Positions 49,656 through 60,958 of a stretch of DNA of 64,000 nt are shown here, one piece after another; the stretch's first letter is position 1, and every line of letters starts with the position of its first letter. This stretch comes from Atriophallophorus winterbourni (Eukaryota; Platyhelminthes; Trematoda; Plagiorchiida; Microphallidae), in assembly GCA_013407085.1 (NCBI GenBank), contig JACCGJ010005261.1:16910-80909 (forward strand). The letters are read 5' to 3'. The notes beneath the pieces are model-generated. The model had not been told where the DNA came from. It saw only the letters and a list, made by a program, of their open reading frames with translations, and did no database searches. A program made the translations under genes and the position numbers.

Positions 49656-52010
49656 TCAGTACCGACAGAGCTTGGGTTTCACTTGAAGTGGTACGACAGT
49701 CTTGCGTCTTCGGTTAGTCCATCGTCGGGGTTCTAGTGCGCGATCGGGAGCGATAATGTCAGGTGGTATTTCAACCGGATGAGATGGGAGCTGGAAGGTA
49801 TCAAATAGAAGATCCAACGGAAGATTCACTGGTTCCGCAGGTTCTAACTCCGACTGTCCTTCTCTTGGTCTCAATTGATTAAGATGGCGTATCCAGATAT
49901 CGTTTCCAACTGGGATGTCGAACATAACGCTACCTCTCCGACATACAACCTTGCCCTCGATCCATGGGTTTCTTCGTTGTCGATAATCACGAGCATAGAC
50001 GCTGGATCCCACTTTGAAGCTCCTCTGACTGAGATGCTGATGAACCTCAGGTTGCGGTGGCTTCGGGACCATTGCGTTATTGACTGTACGAAGTTTTCTA
50101 CCCATTAATGCTTCTGCTGGCGTTTGACCATTCATCAGGGATTCGTGTGGGGTTGTTCGGTAGACTAACAGGAATCGTTGCAAGTTGTCGACGGTAGTCC
50201 CCTCCCCTCAAGACTTGAGCATTGCTCTTTTGAATGTGTCGACAAACCTCTCCGCTTGTCCGTTCGATTGGGGATGGTAGATCGGAGTCCGGATATGCTC
50301 AATTGCATTCTTCTTGCAGAATTCGGCAAAATGAGCTGATGTGAATTGGGATCCATTATCTGAGACAATGGTGTCGGAAACTCCGTGTTGGCTGAATAGC
50401 GAAGTGAGTGCTACGATTGTGGTCGAACTTGTGGCAGGAGAGAGCGGGACGATTTCTGGCCATTTCGAATAAGCGTCTACCAAGACTAAGTAGGTGGTTC
50501 CGTTGAGTGGGCCGGCGAAGTCAATGTGGATACGCGACCATGCTTTGTCAGGTCGAGGCCACGGAACCGGTGTTGAGTGAGCAGGAAGTTTTGCCGCTTG
50601 TTGACAATTGGTACAGCGCCTGACAAACTCGGTGATGTCAGCGTCCATTCCTGGCCAGTAGGCGAAACTTCGAGCGATTGCTTTCATCCGATTGAGCCCC
50701 GGATGTCCAGCATGAAATTGACGTATTACCCGTTGACGCAAAGCAGCGGGAATAACGACTCGAGCACCAAACATGAGACAGTCATCCACGATTGATAAAG
50801 ATTTCCGTCTTTGGAACAGTTGATTGTCAGTCAATTGTGGTGCTATCCTAGGCCATCCAGATTGAACATACCTGATAGCTTCTGAGAGAACCTCGTCGTC
50901 GTTCAGGGTCCTCTTGATATCTGCGACTGTCACAGGAAGGTTTCGCACTGCTGTGGTCAACTGATCGCGTACATACTGCTCAGTAGATATAGCTGCAATC
51001 CTGTCAGAAGGTGCACTGCTGCACTGGATTTGGTTGCACACAGCATTGATTGGCTGATCTGATGAAAACCTCTGCTGGTTTTGCTGCGGCTTTGAAAATG
51101 ATCTCGAAATCTTTGGTTTTGACGAAACTTGTTGTTTCGTTCTGGATCTGCAGAATCCTTCTTTGCGGCCTGTGACGTTGCACTGACTGCAACGGTGTTG
51201 TTTGAAGGGACAATATCGGGCGTAGTGCCAGGCTCCGCAATGCCAACATGGAGACGGTGGCTTCTTTGCGCTGGAAACTTGTGGTGGATGCCAATTGCTT
51301 TGCTGAACGGCATGGACGGTGTCGGTGCCATGATTCCCATGTTGAATCATTGCCGAATCTTCTTGGAGACGGACCAGTCGTAGATATTCATCACCAATGG
51401 CTTGGAGAGTGAATGAGGGTTCTTGCTCAAGTTGGTTGAGCAGTCGCGTTCGAATATCAGCGAAACGCGGAGACACCAGGCTGCATATGAATATCAAGGA
51501 CTTGAACTGGTCGTCTGTGAGGGACCGCAACTTGAAGCGTTCGCATTCGCGATTGACAATGCCCATGTGTGTCAGGAAGTCGTCTGTGTCGTTCATTTTC
51601 AGCTTGAGGCACCTGTAACGTGTGTTGAAGAGAGATACCTGCTCACCGAAAAGTTCGATCAGTGACTTGATCGTCTCGTCAAAAGTTCTATCTCGAGGAT
51701 TCTTGGGAAGGATCAGGTTACAGTACTTATCCAGCTCTGCTGGGCCAAGTTTACGTAGCAGCAGCCGAACTTTCCATGAATCATCTTGGGCTGAAAAATC
51801 AACACGAAAAAGATCTTCATAACGCCTGAACCAAGTTTCAAATGTGACGTTAGCTTCCGGATCATAGGAGAATTCTGCGATGCTGTTCGCAATTCCGTCA
51901 ACGGAGGGTGGAATAGCACAAACTTCTGTGATTGGTACTTGCTTTTGCAGAAGAAGTTCCATTAGCATCATGTGTCGCTCCAAAAGAATTTCTATCTTGG
52001 ATTGTTCCAT
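49656..52010 (-). pseudogene. Gag-integrase fusion ORF with one in-frame stop
   Basis: ATG at 52010. Residues 1-225 are a retrotransposon gag (FETWFRRYEDLFRVDF…). A zinc-knuckle region is near 255-290 (CWHCGAWHYARYC, then CSQC…C). At about residue 330-345 the frame passes directly into the sequence that normally precedes integrase (ISTEQYVRDQL…), then the HHCC finger (FHAGHPGLNR…CTNCQQ) and the DDE core (IDFAGP, VSDNGSQF, HPQSNGQAERF). TGA at 50208-50210 interrupts the frame; the same frame continues to 49656 with LVYRTTPHESL and the integrase tail. Protease, RT and RNase H are absent with no frame disruption. Confidence 0.85.
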
Positions 52011-52043
52011 GATTTCGTAACTTGAATAAACCCGTCGCCAAAC

Positions 52044-52427
52044 TGTTACGTTCTTGATATGGAGCTAATAATGCACCGGATATGCTTCCCACAATATTGC
52101 CCAATCGATTATTGAGAGAGAAGAACAAGGCTTCAGAGAAGTTCGTATGGCAGCTCACTTCCAATAATAACAAACATGGTTTACTCATCCATATATATAG
52201 GCTGGGAATGTAAAAGGAAATGACCTTGGAAAATAGCACATTAAAACCGTGTCAAGGACTCGATGGACCAATCAGAATGAAGGGCGAATATGATCAAATT
52301 ATAAACGTTATGATCAAATTATAATCATGTATATAATTCAAATCTATGTTGACATAGTGTCAATATAGAGTCGTAATATCTTCAAAGATATTGAGTTTTT
52401 AGGGAAAATAAACGTCTTTTCCCATTA
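52044..52427 (-). repeat. 5' LTR (384 bp)
   Basis: Mate of 49263-49635; has an internal 21-base duplication of GATCAAATTATAA plus flank near 52288-52325. Confidence 0.88.
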
Positions 52428-53378
52428 GTTATCATCTAGGTCGTTTAGTTCCGGAACGCCGTGTACGAAAATTCTTTTCCGGTCGTTATCCAGCCTCCAG
52501 TCGTAGTTTTTATCTTTTTTCGCTTGACGTTCCGCCCACGAAACGTCGGAGAATATGCGAATAGGTGAAACGCCCCGTAGCGCGTGCGCGGAAAGCAATA
52601 CAGATTCAGCATCTGCCACAGATTTCAATGTGATACGCAAGAGTCTGGGTTCCCCAATATGTGGTGACTTAGGGTTCCTAGTTAAACGAACGACGCTCTC
52701 GGGAGTTGCAGTAACTGACATGGACTGGCACAGGTGCTGCCATTGCTGAATATCTGCCGCCTGTCGCAACTTGAAACATGGGGAGGTGAGCTCGGGCACA
52801 TTCGTGCAAATAACAGTAAGAGTCTGAACACCGCGGGGGTTAATAGATTTCGAACTTTCATTGGGAACTTCGGATACGAATTTGTTAAGGTTGTTCAACA
52901 TTTTTTTACATTTTTTTGTAACGGATTGCCAGTCGGTCTGCGGCATTGATTCTCCGTCAATGCAATTTGTAGAAACGTCTGGGACTGTTAAACGGGCGTT
53001 CGTGCAGCGCTTCTTGGTGGAAGTGGTGCTTTCGCCAATGTTATTAGACACCAGTGAAATCGATGGTTCCACGATCGAGTAACTTGCAGAGCGCACTCGT
53101 TCAGGTGGAATGGCCGAAATAGTTTGCAACTTTTCGCGAGCTAGTTTATCACGTCAAGCGACACACAGAAAGTGTACACGGTCTGACTGGTGTTTTTGTA
53201 TCACCTTGTACATTTCCAGGTTGATTTGTGCGCATTTCACGTGTTCCCACTTGTCGCATACGTCACACTGTAGGGCTTGATCGGATGGTAACACAATCTC
53301 GGTGCATTTGACGCATTTATCCGAAGAGGACATATTGATAGATGTGAAAGTAGTTAGTTTCGAAGTTTTGCGAGTCAT
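52428..53378 (-). pseudogene. CR1-like ORF1 fragment: PHD-type finger and RRM-like domains
   Basis: ATG at 53378 or the internal one at 53331. The finger (CVKC, CDVCDKWEHVKC, C) ends at a TGA (53154-53156), after which the same frame reopens and reads to the LTR at 52427. VICTNVPELTSP and RIFVHGVPELND begin two RRM-like blocks, parallel to family A ORF1. The second block is cut off at the LTR junction, and its continuation is not found on the other side of the LTR element, so sequence was lost or rearranged. Confidence 0.75.
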
Positions 53379-53582
53379 TTAAGCGAAAATAGAGAGAGTT
53401 AAGCAAAACAAATCTTTAACAGCAGACGTGCGTGAAGAATTCGTATCGCGCGCCAAGGTCGTTGCCTGTAAGCGTATTTCAGCCATGTCCCCGGTTTGCT
53501 CAGGAAGATACCAGATTTAACAGAAATATTGAAGAGGATTAATGAAATTGAAGATATATCAACCGTATTTGATCAGCGAACC

Positions 53583-53689
53583 ATGAATAAATTTTATTTT
53601 TGGAAATCCAAGGCATGTTGATCGAGATCAATAATTTCTAAAAGGTTTATACATTTGCCAAAAAACATTTTCAAGGACATTTCTGTATC
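53583..53689 (-). repeat. Family G 3'-end fragment
   Basis: The minus strand ends …CATGCCTTGGATTTCCAAAAATAAAATTTATT, matching the end at 60959-61080 and, more loosely, 62225-62290. Confidence 0.65.
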
Positions 53690-53713
53690 AGTATCACAGG
53701 GCGATAGTTAACC
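53690..53713 (-). mobile_element. Family D copy 2, extreme 3' end
   Basis: GTATCAGTATCAC tail and GGCGATA, equal to 44420-44450. The copy continues after the LTR insertion at 57251 and after a further insertion at about 58983. Confidence 0.7.
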
Positions 53714-53717
53714 AAGT

Positions 53718-53920
53718 TGTGGTGACGGTTCAAATATTTAATCAATAGAAATCAATAATTCTGTAATTCAAATTTTCTTGTTGTCAAACTTATATTAATT
53801 ACAATACACTTTTTGTCTACGCACGGTTTTCGTTCTTCTGTGGTTGTATGGGAGTCAAAATTTTATGTGCATATAACTGGAGCACACAGCCTCAGAATCC
53901 ATTTCCCACTGTCCACTAAA
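53718..53920 (+). repeat. Left LTR (about 203 bp)
   Basis: Aligns with 57046-57250 throughout; roughly one difference every 15-20 bases, so it is older than the two LTR elements upstream. Confidence 0.85.
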
Positions 53921-53960
53921 AATTTGTGAGCCCTAACACGCATTCAATTTAATTCGCGCA

Positions 53961-54940
53961 ATGAACCATAATACAAATAAGGAAGACAAGAAGGAAGATA
54001 ATTTTATCAATCAATTCACATTACCCGTTTTCGACGCGACAGAACCACGTCTATAGTTTGCACAAATCGGAGCTCTATTCGAGTCATACCGTGTTCGAAC
54101 ACAACGCACACGCTACAACCGCGTTGTCGAAATGATTCCAACCTCCATCGCTAGAGAAGTTGCCGATTTAATTTATGATCAACCTGCCAGAGATCCGTAC
54201 GATAAGCTCAAATCTGCAATTATTTCTCTAATTGGTTCCACCGATGAGCAAAACTGGCGAAAACTCTAATCTAGCTCTCAGCTAGGAGACCGAACACTTT
54301 TGCAACACTTACGCTATTTGTTACAGTTACAGGGCACACAGAAGTTTGACGAACGAGTTATACGACATATCTGGTTCCAGAGTTTGCCGAACGATTTGCG
54401 AAAAGTTCTGGTTAGCATGGTAAACGAAAATAACCTATACCAGCTCGCTCAAGTTGCAGATGAAGTCTTTGATATCTCTCGTAACTCATCGGTCTACACA
54501 GTCAGCCCACCCACCTCTTGTACTTCCAAAGCAGATTTGAACATTGATATATCTGATTTGAAATATCAGATAAGCGAATTGACTTAACCAATACAGCACT
54601 TAAACAGAAGTCGATGCCGTTCTCGCCGTGAAGAGAAACACATTTTGAACACTGAACCACAGAGCTCAACATGAACATCTGAGCTATGCTACTATCATCG
54701 GAGCGAAAGCCATGCATTGCACGTCACCATGCAGCTTTAAATCGCAACACCACAATCAGGGAAACCTCGAAGCCAGACAGTAAAAGCGGCAGCTCTGTCT
54801 GGCATTACCAACAGCCGCTTATTCTACGTCACTGATGGTTCAATAAAGACGCGTTTCCTGATCGATACGGGAGCCGAACTGAGCGTCATCCCACCCACAA
54901 ACTCAAAACGCAAAAACCACTCTTCATTGACTCCGCTGCG
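53961..54940 (+). pseudogene. Gag and protease of the CsRn1-like element
   Basis: Gag: FIN.FTLPVFDATEPR at 54005, FESYRVRTQRTRYNRVVEMIPTSIAREVADLI (54078), stop near 54268, then LLQHLRYLLQLQGTQKFDERVIRHIWFQSLP to 54587. Protease: FLIDTGAELSVIPP at 54856-54900, with the D-T-G active-site motif. Stops at 54054 and 54268 and frame changes break it. No zinc knuckle of the usual CCHC type was seen. Confidence 0.75.
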
Positions 54941-54945
54941 GCATT

Positions 54946-56590
54946 GTGGTTAATCACGATAAATGTCTGTATGGTGTGAGTTCTATCGAAATTCTTCGAC
55001 ACCGAATTGATTGTTTCGGTATAAAACCGTTACCTCAAAAACTATCAGCGATCCAAGATTATCCATGTCTCAGCTCTATCCGTCAAGTCAGAGGTTTCTT
55101 GGGTTTGGTCAACTATTATAGACGCTTTATTCCACAATGTGATATGATTTCACAACCATTGACTGACTTGTTACGTGAAAAAAAACGTGAATTTAAAATG
55201 AATGACGAAGCCATCAAATCATTCGAACAACTCAAATCTGCACTAAACAGAGTCACTTCACTGACTCATTTATCAACGAACCTCAATGCTCGGTTGTCTC
55301 TCGCTTTAGACGCATCACAAGAAGCAGTCGGCGCAGTCCTTCAACAACAAGAAGACAATATCACCAAGTCACTCGATTTTATTCTCGTCGCCTTCAACCA
55401 GCTCAAACTTGATACCGTACTTTCAGGCGTGAGTTACTGGCTATCTGTTATACAATACGGCATTTCAGACATTTGCTTGAAGGCCGTGATTTCGCAGTAT
55501 GGACCGATCACAAGCTCTTAACGTTTGCTCTTTCCGCATCATCGGATCGATATTCGCCTCGAGGAATACGTCACTTGGATTATATCTCGCAATTCACGAG
55601 TGACATTTGATAACTCTCCCGCTCGTCAAACAGTTGCGGATACATTCACTTGGATTCAGTTAAGTGCTATTGACTTGCCTGGAATCGACTTTGAGCAATT
55701 TGCACGTTCGCAGCAAAACGACCCTGTAATAAATCGGTATATTACTTCACAATCGGGTGAAATCCGCCGTATTCCGATACCTAATTCCAATTTTAATCTG
55801 GTTTGTTACATGTCTACTGGTAAAGCCCGTCCAATTGTCCCATCAGATTTGATACGTACCGTATTCGAGCATTTGCGTGGTTTATCACATCGCGGAGTAA
55901 AAGCTACTCGTATGCTGATTAGCTCTCGTTATCTTTGGTCCGACATGCATAAAGACATTCAACTTTGGACCAAGAGCTGCCTCCGATGTCAACAAAGCAA
56001 AGTCCAACGTCACACCATCAGTTCCCCTGGTGTATTTACACCTGTTACGGAGCGTTTTCAGCACGTTCACTTGGATTTCGTTGGTCCATTAGCGATCTCT
56101 AACGGTTGCTCCTATATATTGACCTGCGTCGACCGTTTTACCCGCTGACCATTGGCTGTAGCCATACAGATTATCAGTGCAGAAACGGTTGTGAAAGCTT
56201 TCGTTCAATATTGGATCAGCAACTTTGGGGTACCGAACACTATTACCACTGACAGAGGTTCCCAAATTTCAGTCAACGCCTTTCCGGGAATTGAATAGAA
56301 CACTCGGCACAAAAAGATTTCACCGGCAACTCGAAGCCGCAATCATTAGTCATGGGAATTCAGAACGTTGGTCTGAGTCATTGCCCTTGGTTCTTCTTGG
56401 TATCCGTACAACCGTGAAAGAAGACCTGGGCTGCTCAGCTGCTGAGATGGTGTACAAAAGTACACTCAACCTACCTGGCGAATTTCTGACATTTTCTGGT
56501 TCACCGAATGATCTTACAGCTCCACAATATGTCAGTCGCCTTCGCAGCTTCATAAAATCATTACGAGCTATCCCAACTCGCTAACACGCT
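54946..56590 (+). pseudogene. RT/RNase H remnant and integrase of the CsRn1-like element
   Basis: 54946 starts in the RT thumb (KCLYGVSSIEILRHRID, VRGFLGLVNYYRRFI); the catalytic palm is deleted. RNase H shows LSLALDASQEAVGAVLQQ. Integrase (55640-56590): LSHRGVKATRML, CLRCQQSKVQRH, HVHLDFVGPL with the first catalytic aspartate, a TGA at 56146-56148, TITTDRGSQ with the second aspartate, then a frameshift and RFHRQLEAAI. The element is not autonomous. Confidence 0.82.
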
Positions 56591-57045
56591 CAACAGTTCA
56601 ACATCCCTGCCGACTTGTCTACCTGCGAATTTGTGTTCGTGCGCGCCAATCATGTACGTTGACCACTTCAACCACCGTATACTAGTCCGTACAAGCTGCT
56701 TAGCAGGCATCCCAAGTATTTCGTAATTGACACGAATGGATCAAGAGAAACCATCAGTATCGATCGTCTGTAAGTCGCTTACGTAGAACCAACATCGGAA
56801 GCGAGAGCAATTACCCGAAACATTACTCCACAGACGTCTACTACTGACCAACACGTCCCCTTATATGTTTCCTCCATAAACCAACCTTACCCCTGATGAA
56901 TCCCATATTCCGTTCCTGTCTCAAACCACCCGACAGACAAACACATTCAGGTTGCAAGGTATATTTCCCCCGAAAGTTTGATGATTTTATAACCTAATTT
57001 TTTTTCGAGCGTCTTTTTCTTGTTAGACGCTCTAGAAGGGGCATC

Positions 57046-57250
57046 TGTGGCGACGGTTCAAATATTTAATCAATAGCAATCAATAATTCTGTAATTCAAA
57101 TTTTATTGTTGTTAACCTTACATTAATTATAATACACTCTTTGTCTACGCACGGCTTTCGTTCTTCTGTGGTTGTCTGGGAGTCAAAATTGTATGTGGAT
57201 ATAACTGGAACACACACAGCCTTAGAATAGATTCCCTACTATTCACTACA
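57046..57250 (+). repeat. Right LTR (205 bp)
   Basis: Mate of 53718-53920, preceded by AGAAGGGGCATC, a short purine-rich tract. Confidence 0.85.
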
Positions 57251-57254
57251 AAGT

Positions 57255-57358
57255 CAAAACGAGTGCTTGAAAACACCCACCACTACCAGGATTGATTCGT
57301 AAGTAAGACAGGTGTGTGTAACTGTGAATGGAAAAGGGAGAGAATTCTCATCACCGGA
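57255..57358 (-). mobile_element. Family D copy 2, 3' UTR segment
   Basis: Matches 44459-44580 of the intact copy (CACCCACCACTACCAGGATT and the TCACCG hairpin start) and ends inside the 3'-UTR hairpin, where a family F element is inserted. Confidence 0.75.
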
Positions 57359-58982
57359 AGTTCAAGTTCAAGTTCAAGTTGCACGCACCCAGATTTCCTT
57401 TGAAGGTATGCTATTAAGCACCCGGCACTTCGATATCGACTACACAGTTAGTAATTTTCACACGTTTTTGTTTCCTAATATCTGGAAAGTAAGGTAAGGT
57501 TTCTCTTCACCAGCACGGTGAGAGATCAGCTATTCAGGAAACAATGCAATAATATGCGTGAACAATGTATGGTGTATGGAATCACTGGTCTAGTCAAAGC
57601 AAAGTCAAACACAGTCATATACTGCATGTAGGCTTATATGCTGTCAGGTTTCCCAGGCCTAGACAGATATGATATGAGACAATGTGCGGAAATATTATAG
57701 ACCATTTAACGTCTAATTCTCTTTTAAATCTCAACACATTTGGGGGGCTTACTATACAATGTGGGAGCTTGTTCCAGAAGTTGATCACATGGTTGCTCTG
57801 AACGTGCTCACGTGCCAGCAAACTGGGCCTACTTTTAAGAAGTTTCATGGAATTTCTCCTTGTAGCTGCGTTAAGGGCATCATTAAGGATTTTAGTTATA
57901 TTATCACCCGTAAGACCCTTTAGAATCTTGAAGGCTTCTACTAGGTGATCTCACAGCTGTCGTCTCTCAAGTGAGAACACACCGAGGTCCTTTAGTCAAG
58001 CATCATAGGTTTTAGCTGTCTGACCCTCAACCATCCTAGTCGTAAGGCGATGGACCCTTTCGAGACATGCTATATCTTTTTGAATACGGTGCTCAGGATT
58101 TAACGCAGTTTTCCAAGTGGGGCCACACGACTACTTTGTATAATGGAATGAAGATCGGAGATTTTCGGCAAGATAACGCTGAGCGAAGTCTCAACAATTC
58201 TCTGCGAGCCTTGTTTGCAGCTTCGGTATATTGAGTAGCCCATTTAAAATCGCCTGTTATAGTAACGCCGAAATCCTTCACTTTCTGGCAGCAGCTATTC
58301 TGATAGTTTCTTTACAAACCTCTAGTTGGGTTGTCGCTAAATCGGTCGTCAGTAGACAGCTCTTCCCCATGTTCAGTTGCAAGTCCCAGGTCTTTGTCCA
58401 CTTGATTACTTTTTCTAAATCAGAGATAAGCGTATCTCTACTGTCGATTTCTAGGATCTTAACATCATCAGCAAACAGAAAGCAGCGTGAACTCTAGCAC
58501 GCTGCCAGGTCGTTTACAAAAATATGAAAAAGTAATGGACCAAGCACCGAGCCTTGAGGCACTCCACTGAGAATCAGTGATTTCTCCGAGCACACCCCTG
58601 CAATTCTAATATAGTTAGTGTGATTAGTTAGGAAGCTTTCTATCCATCGATGTAGGTGACATGTGTCGCCACACATACTTAGTTTGTGTAGAAAGTACCT
58701 ATGGTTCACTGAGTCAAAGGTCTTTTGAAAATCAAGATAGCATTCTTCGATTTCCTCTCCCTTCATCGAGGCGAAATGTCACTTCGTCAAAAAAGCTTAG
58801 AAGATTGGTTAGGTAGGACCAACCTTTTCAAAATCCGTGCTGGGCATCGGATAGTAAGGAATTGGCTACCAAATGTTTACATACCTGGTGCCGAATGATT
58901 TGTTCCAACCACTTGCAAGGAATGCTTGTCAGGCTTACTGGCCTGTAGTTGCGGACATCCGAAATGGGACCATTTTTATATA
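57359..58982 (-). pseudogene. CR1-like element, family F, 5'-truncated
   Basis: 3' end of AACTTG units (57359-57380). A CTCTCACC/GGTGAAGAG hairpin lies at 57502-57525. RT tail (HVQSNHVINFWNKLPHCIV) 57848-57615, thumb (KDFGVTITGDFKWATQYTEAANKARRELL) 58281-58093, SGVPQGSVLGPLLFHIFVNDL and CYLDFQKTFDSVNH 58766-58494, then broken frames to 58982. The FADD region is degraded near 58470. Confidence 0.78.
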
Positions 58983-60046
58983 TGGTGGGAGAGTTAATAC
59001 ATGTTACATGTCCAATCGAATGAAAAGACGATGGACAGCAGTTTATTCCAACAAATACAAAAAATGAAAAAGAAACTCTTTTTTGTGATTCAAAATGATT
59101 TTCCGAATATTTTTTTGTGGTTTTTCACCCTGAATATGGGAGATTTAGTCTTAAATGTAATCGCGAATTATCATGCCTATTGTTGGACCATAGCTAGGTG
59201 GTACTCGTGTTACGCACTGCATTTTCTTTCGATCAAATAACTGGAAAAAATAGTTGATTGTCCTCCAAATCTTGAGCTTGTGAGCTAATCCCGATTCAAG
59301 ATTTGGGTTAGGGACTTTATTGCTCCGGAAAGAGCACCTGCCACCGTTCGTCCAGCCATGTTTGAACACAATTACTGAAGTTGCCAAGATTAGTTTTGCA
59401 GGAAGTGAGTTCCAAGCATTCACTATACGGATGCTAAAGTAATGCGTTATGGATTCGAGCCTGGTATGCATTCTACTTAACTTGAGACTGTGCCTTCGTG
59501 TACCAACCAAAGAAGAAAAACGAAATAAGTCATCCAATGCGAGACAACTTAATCCTTTGACAACCTTAAAAATCTCTATAAGATCCCCCTTAGTTGCCTC
59601 CTCCTAAGCGAGAAACGTCCCAGTGCTAACAGACGATTTTCATAATTGGTGTATGCTAACCCCTCGATCACGCAAGTTGTCAGCTTCTGTACCTTTTCTA
59701 TCTGCAAGATTTCCTTCTGGTAATACGGCTTTCAAGCCTGGATACAGTATTCTAAATGTGGCCTTACTATTGCCTTGCAGAGGGGCAATAGCACATCAGC
59801 TTTTCTGCAAGTGAGGGCAAACCCAGTCGAAAAAGTTCCCTCCTGAACCTTTAAGCCGCAGCAGCACATTGGTCAGTCCACTTGAAGTTTGCGGAGACTA
59901 CGATTCCCAGGTCCTTAGTAGATTTTACCCTACGGAGCTCCAAGTGGGCTAACAGCGTAGAGACAATCATGTTGCCTGCCAGTGTAGAGAGCAAGTGACT
60001 CCTATCTGGGTTAAGGGGAAGGTCCCACTTAACCGCCCAAGCGGAA
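58983..60046 (-). pseudogene. Family D copy 2, RT tail and 3' UTR
   Basis: Resumes at GGTGGGAGAG, matching 44583 onward. RT tail at 59537-59300 (GTRRHSLKLSRMHTRLESITHYFSIRIVNAWNSLPAKL), thumb in broken frames up to 60040 where it is 5'-truncated. Compared with copy 1 it has several indels and stops. Confidence 0.78.
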
Positions 60047-60958
60047 TGTGGCGTTCAATAAATATAAAGTAACAGTATTTACACGTTTCTTTCAGATACT
60101 CTGAACGTGATCTGATAATATACAAAACACTAGCAATTCGAGAAAAAACTCAATAAATATTCCCGACAGCACTGATCTTTAACAGATAATGTCCATCGAG
60201 GATGCGTGATGATCATCTTTTTCTTCTTCTCGATAGACGACAGGGGGCACGCCCTTGTATGTCGCATCTTTTCATATCAGCAACATAGTCCAGGAGGACC
60301 TCATTTAAAGAAACCCTGTCAAGTGTTGTACAGCTTCGCCGTGATTACGGGCAGTAACTTATCCACTAGTTGCCTGAATTGGTTTTTAGCTCTTGCTGAA
60401 ATAACCTCTTCCGTAAGCGCATTCCACAAGTCAACAATTCTTGTTGAGAGCATGAATCCCTGTGGTAGGCGTAGTGTCCTTTGCTTTTGAAGCTTTAGTG
60501 GATGGCCAACGGTTCTTCAGTCCGTCACGAGATGGAAAAACTCGCGCAGCTCTTCACCATAAATTCCCAGTAATACGCGACCAGTTAGCAGCAGGTCGTA
60601 GCGCAAACGCCTAATACTGAGCGACATCAGGTTGAGGCTTTGAACTCTTTCCACATGAGAAATTGATTCCAATATCTGTACTCGTTTTGTTGCCCGCCTT
60701 GTCATTTTTTTCCATTCCGTCACGTTCTTCCTTCGTTTGTGGATAGATGGCTGGCAAACCATATTCTAAAACTGGTCTCAGGTATGCGGAATGAAGAATG
60801 CGAAACATTTGTGAAGTAATCACCAAGATCGACCGACTAATAGCCCACAATGCGCAGTTTGCAGCAGCAGTTTTCCTGTTTCTTCTCCTGTTTGGATTTA
60901 GGCGGCTGAGTCACAATTGCACCCAGGTCCCGTTCAGTATCAACCCATTTTATTTTTT
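60047..60958 (-). pseudogene. CR1-like fragment, family G copy 1
   Basis: STRIVDLWNALTEEVISARAKNQFRQLVDKLL (60460-60350) is the RT tail, and LRPVLEYGLPAIYPQTKEERD with RRLRYDLLLTGRVL (60810-60580) the thumb. It shares AACGTTCAATAAATATAAAG near its 3' side with 61103. Both ends are truncated. Confidence 0.7.

Larger units (their letters stand above)
49263..52427 (-). mobile_element. Gypsy-type LTR element lacking protease, RT and RNase H
   Basis: LTRs are at 49263-49635 and 52044-52427, very similar apart from small indels. In the coding sense (minus) the LTR runs TAATGGG…CGTAACA. Three bases inside the 5' LTR is a primer-site-like TGGCGACGGG (52040-52031), and AAAAAGGGAGG (49647-49636) precedes the 3' LTR as a polypurine tract. 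The interior is one gag-integrase frame with a single stop. The element sits against a CR1 ORF1; no target duplication is evident (AAA before, GTTAT after). Confidence 0.85.
53718..57250 (+). mobile_element. CsRn1-like Gypsy LTR element, decayed
   Basis: LTRs are 53718-53920 and 57046-57250 (TGTGGYGACGG…CACTAMA), flanked by AAGT on both sides (53714-53717, 57251-57254). The interior holds gag, protease, a piece of RT/RNase H and integrase in the Gypsy order, with stops, frameshifts and a deletion of most of the RT. The untouched target sequence is visible in family D copy 1 at 44440-44470. Confidence 0.88.
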
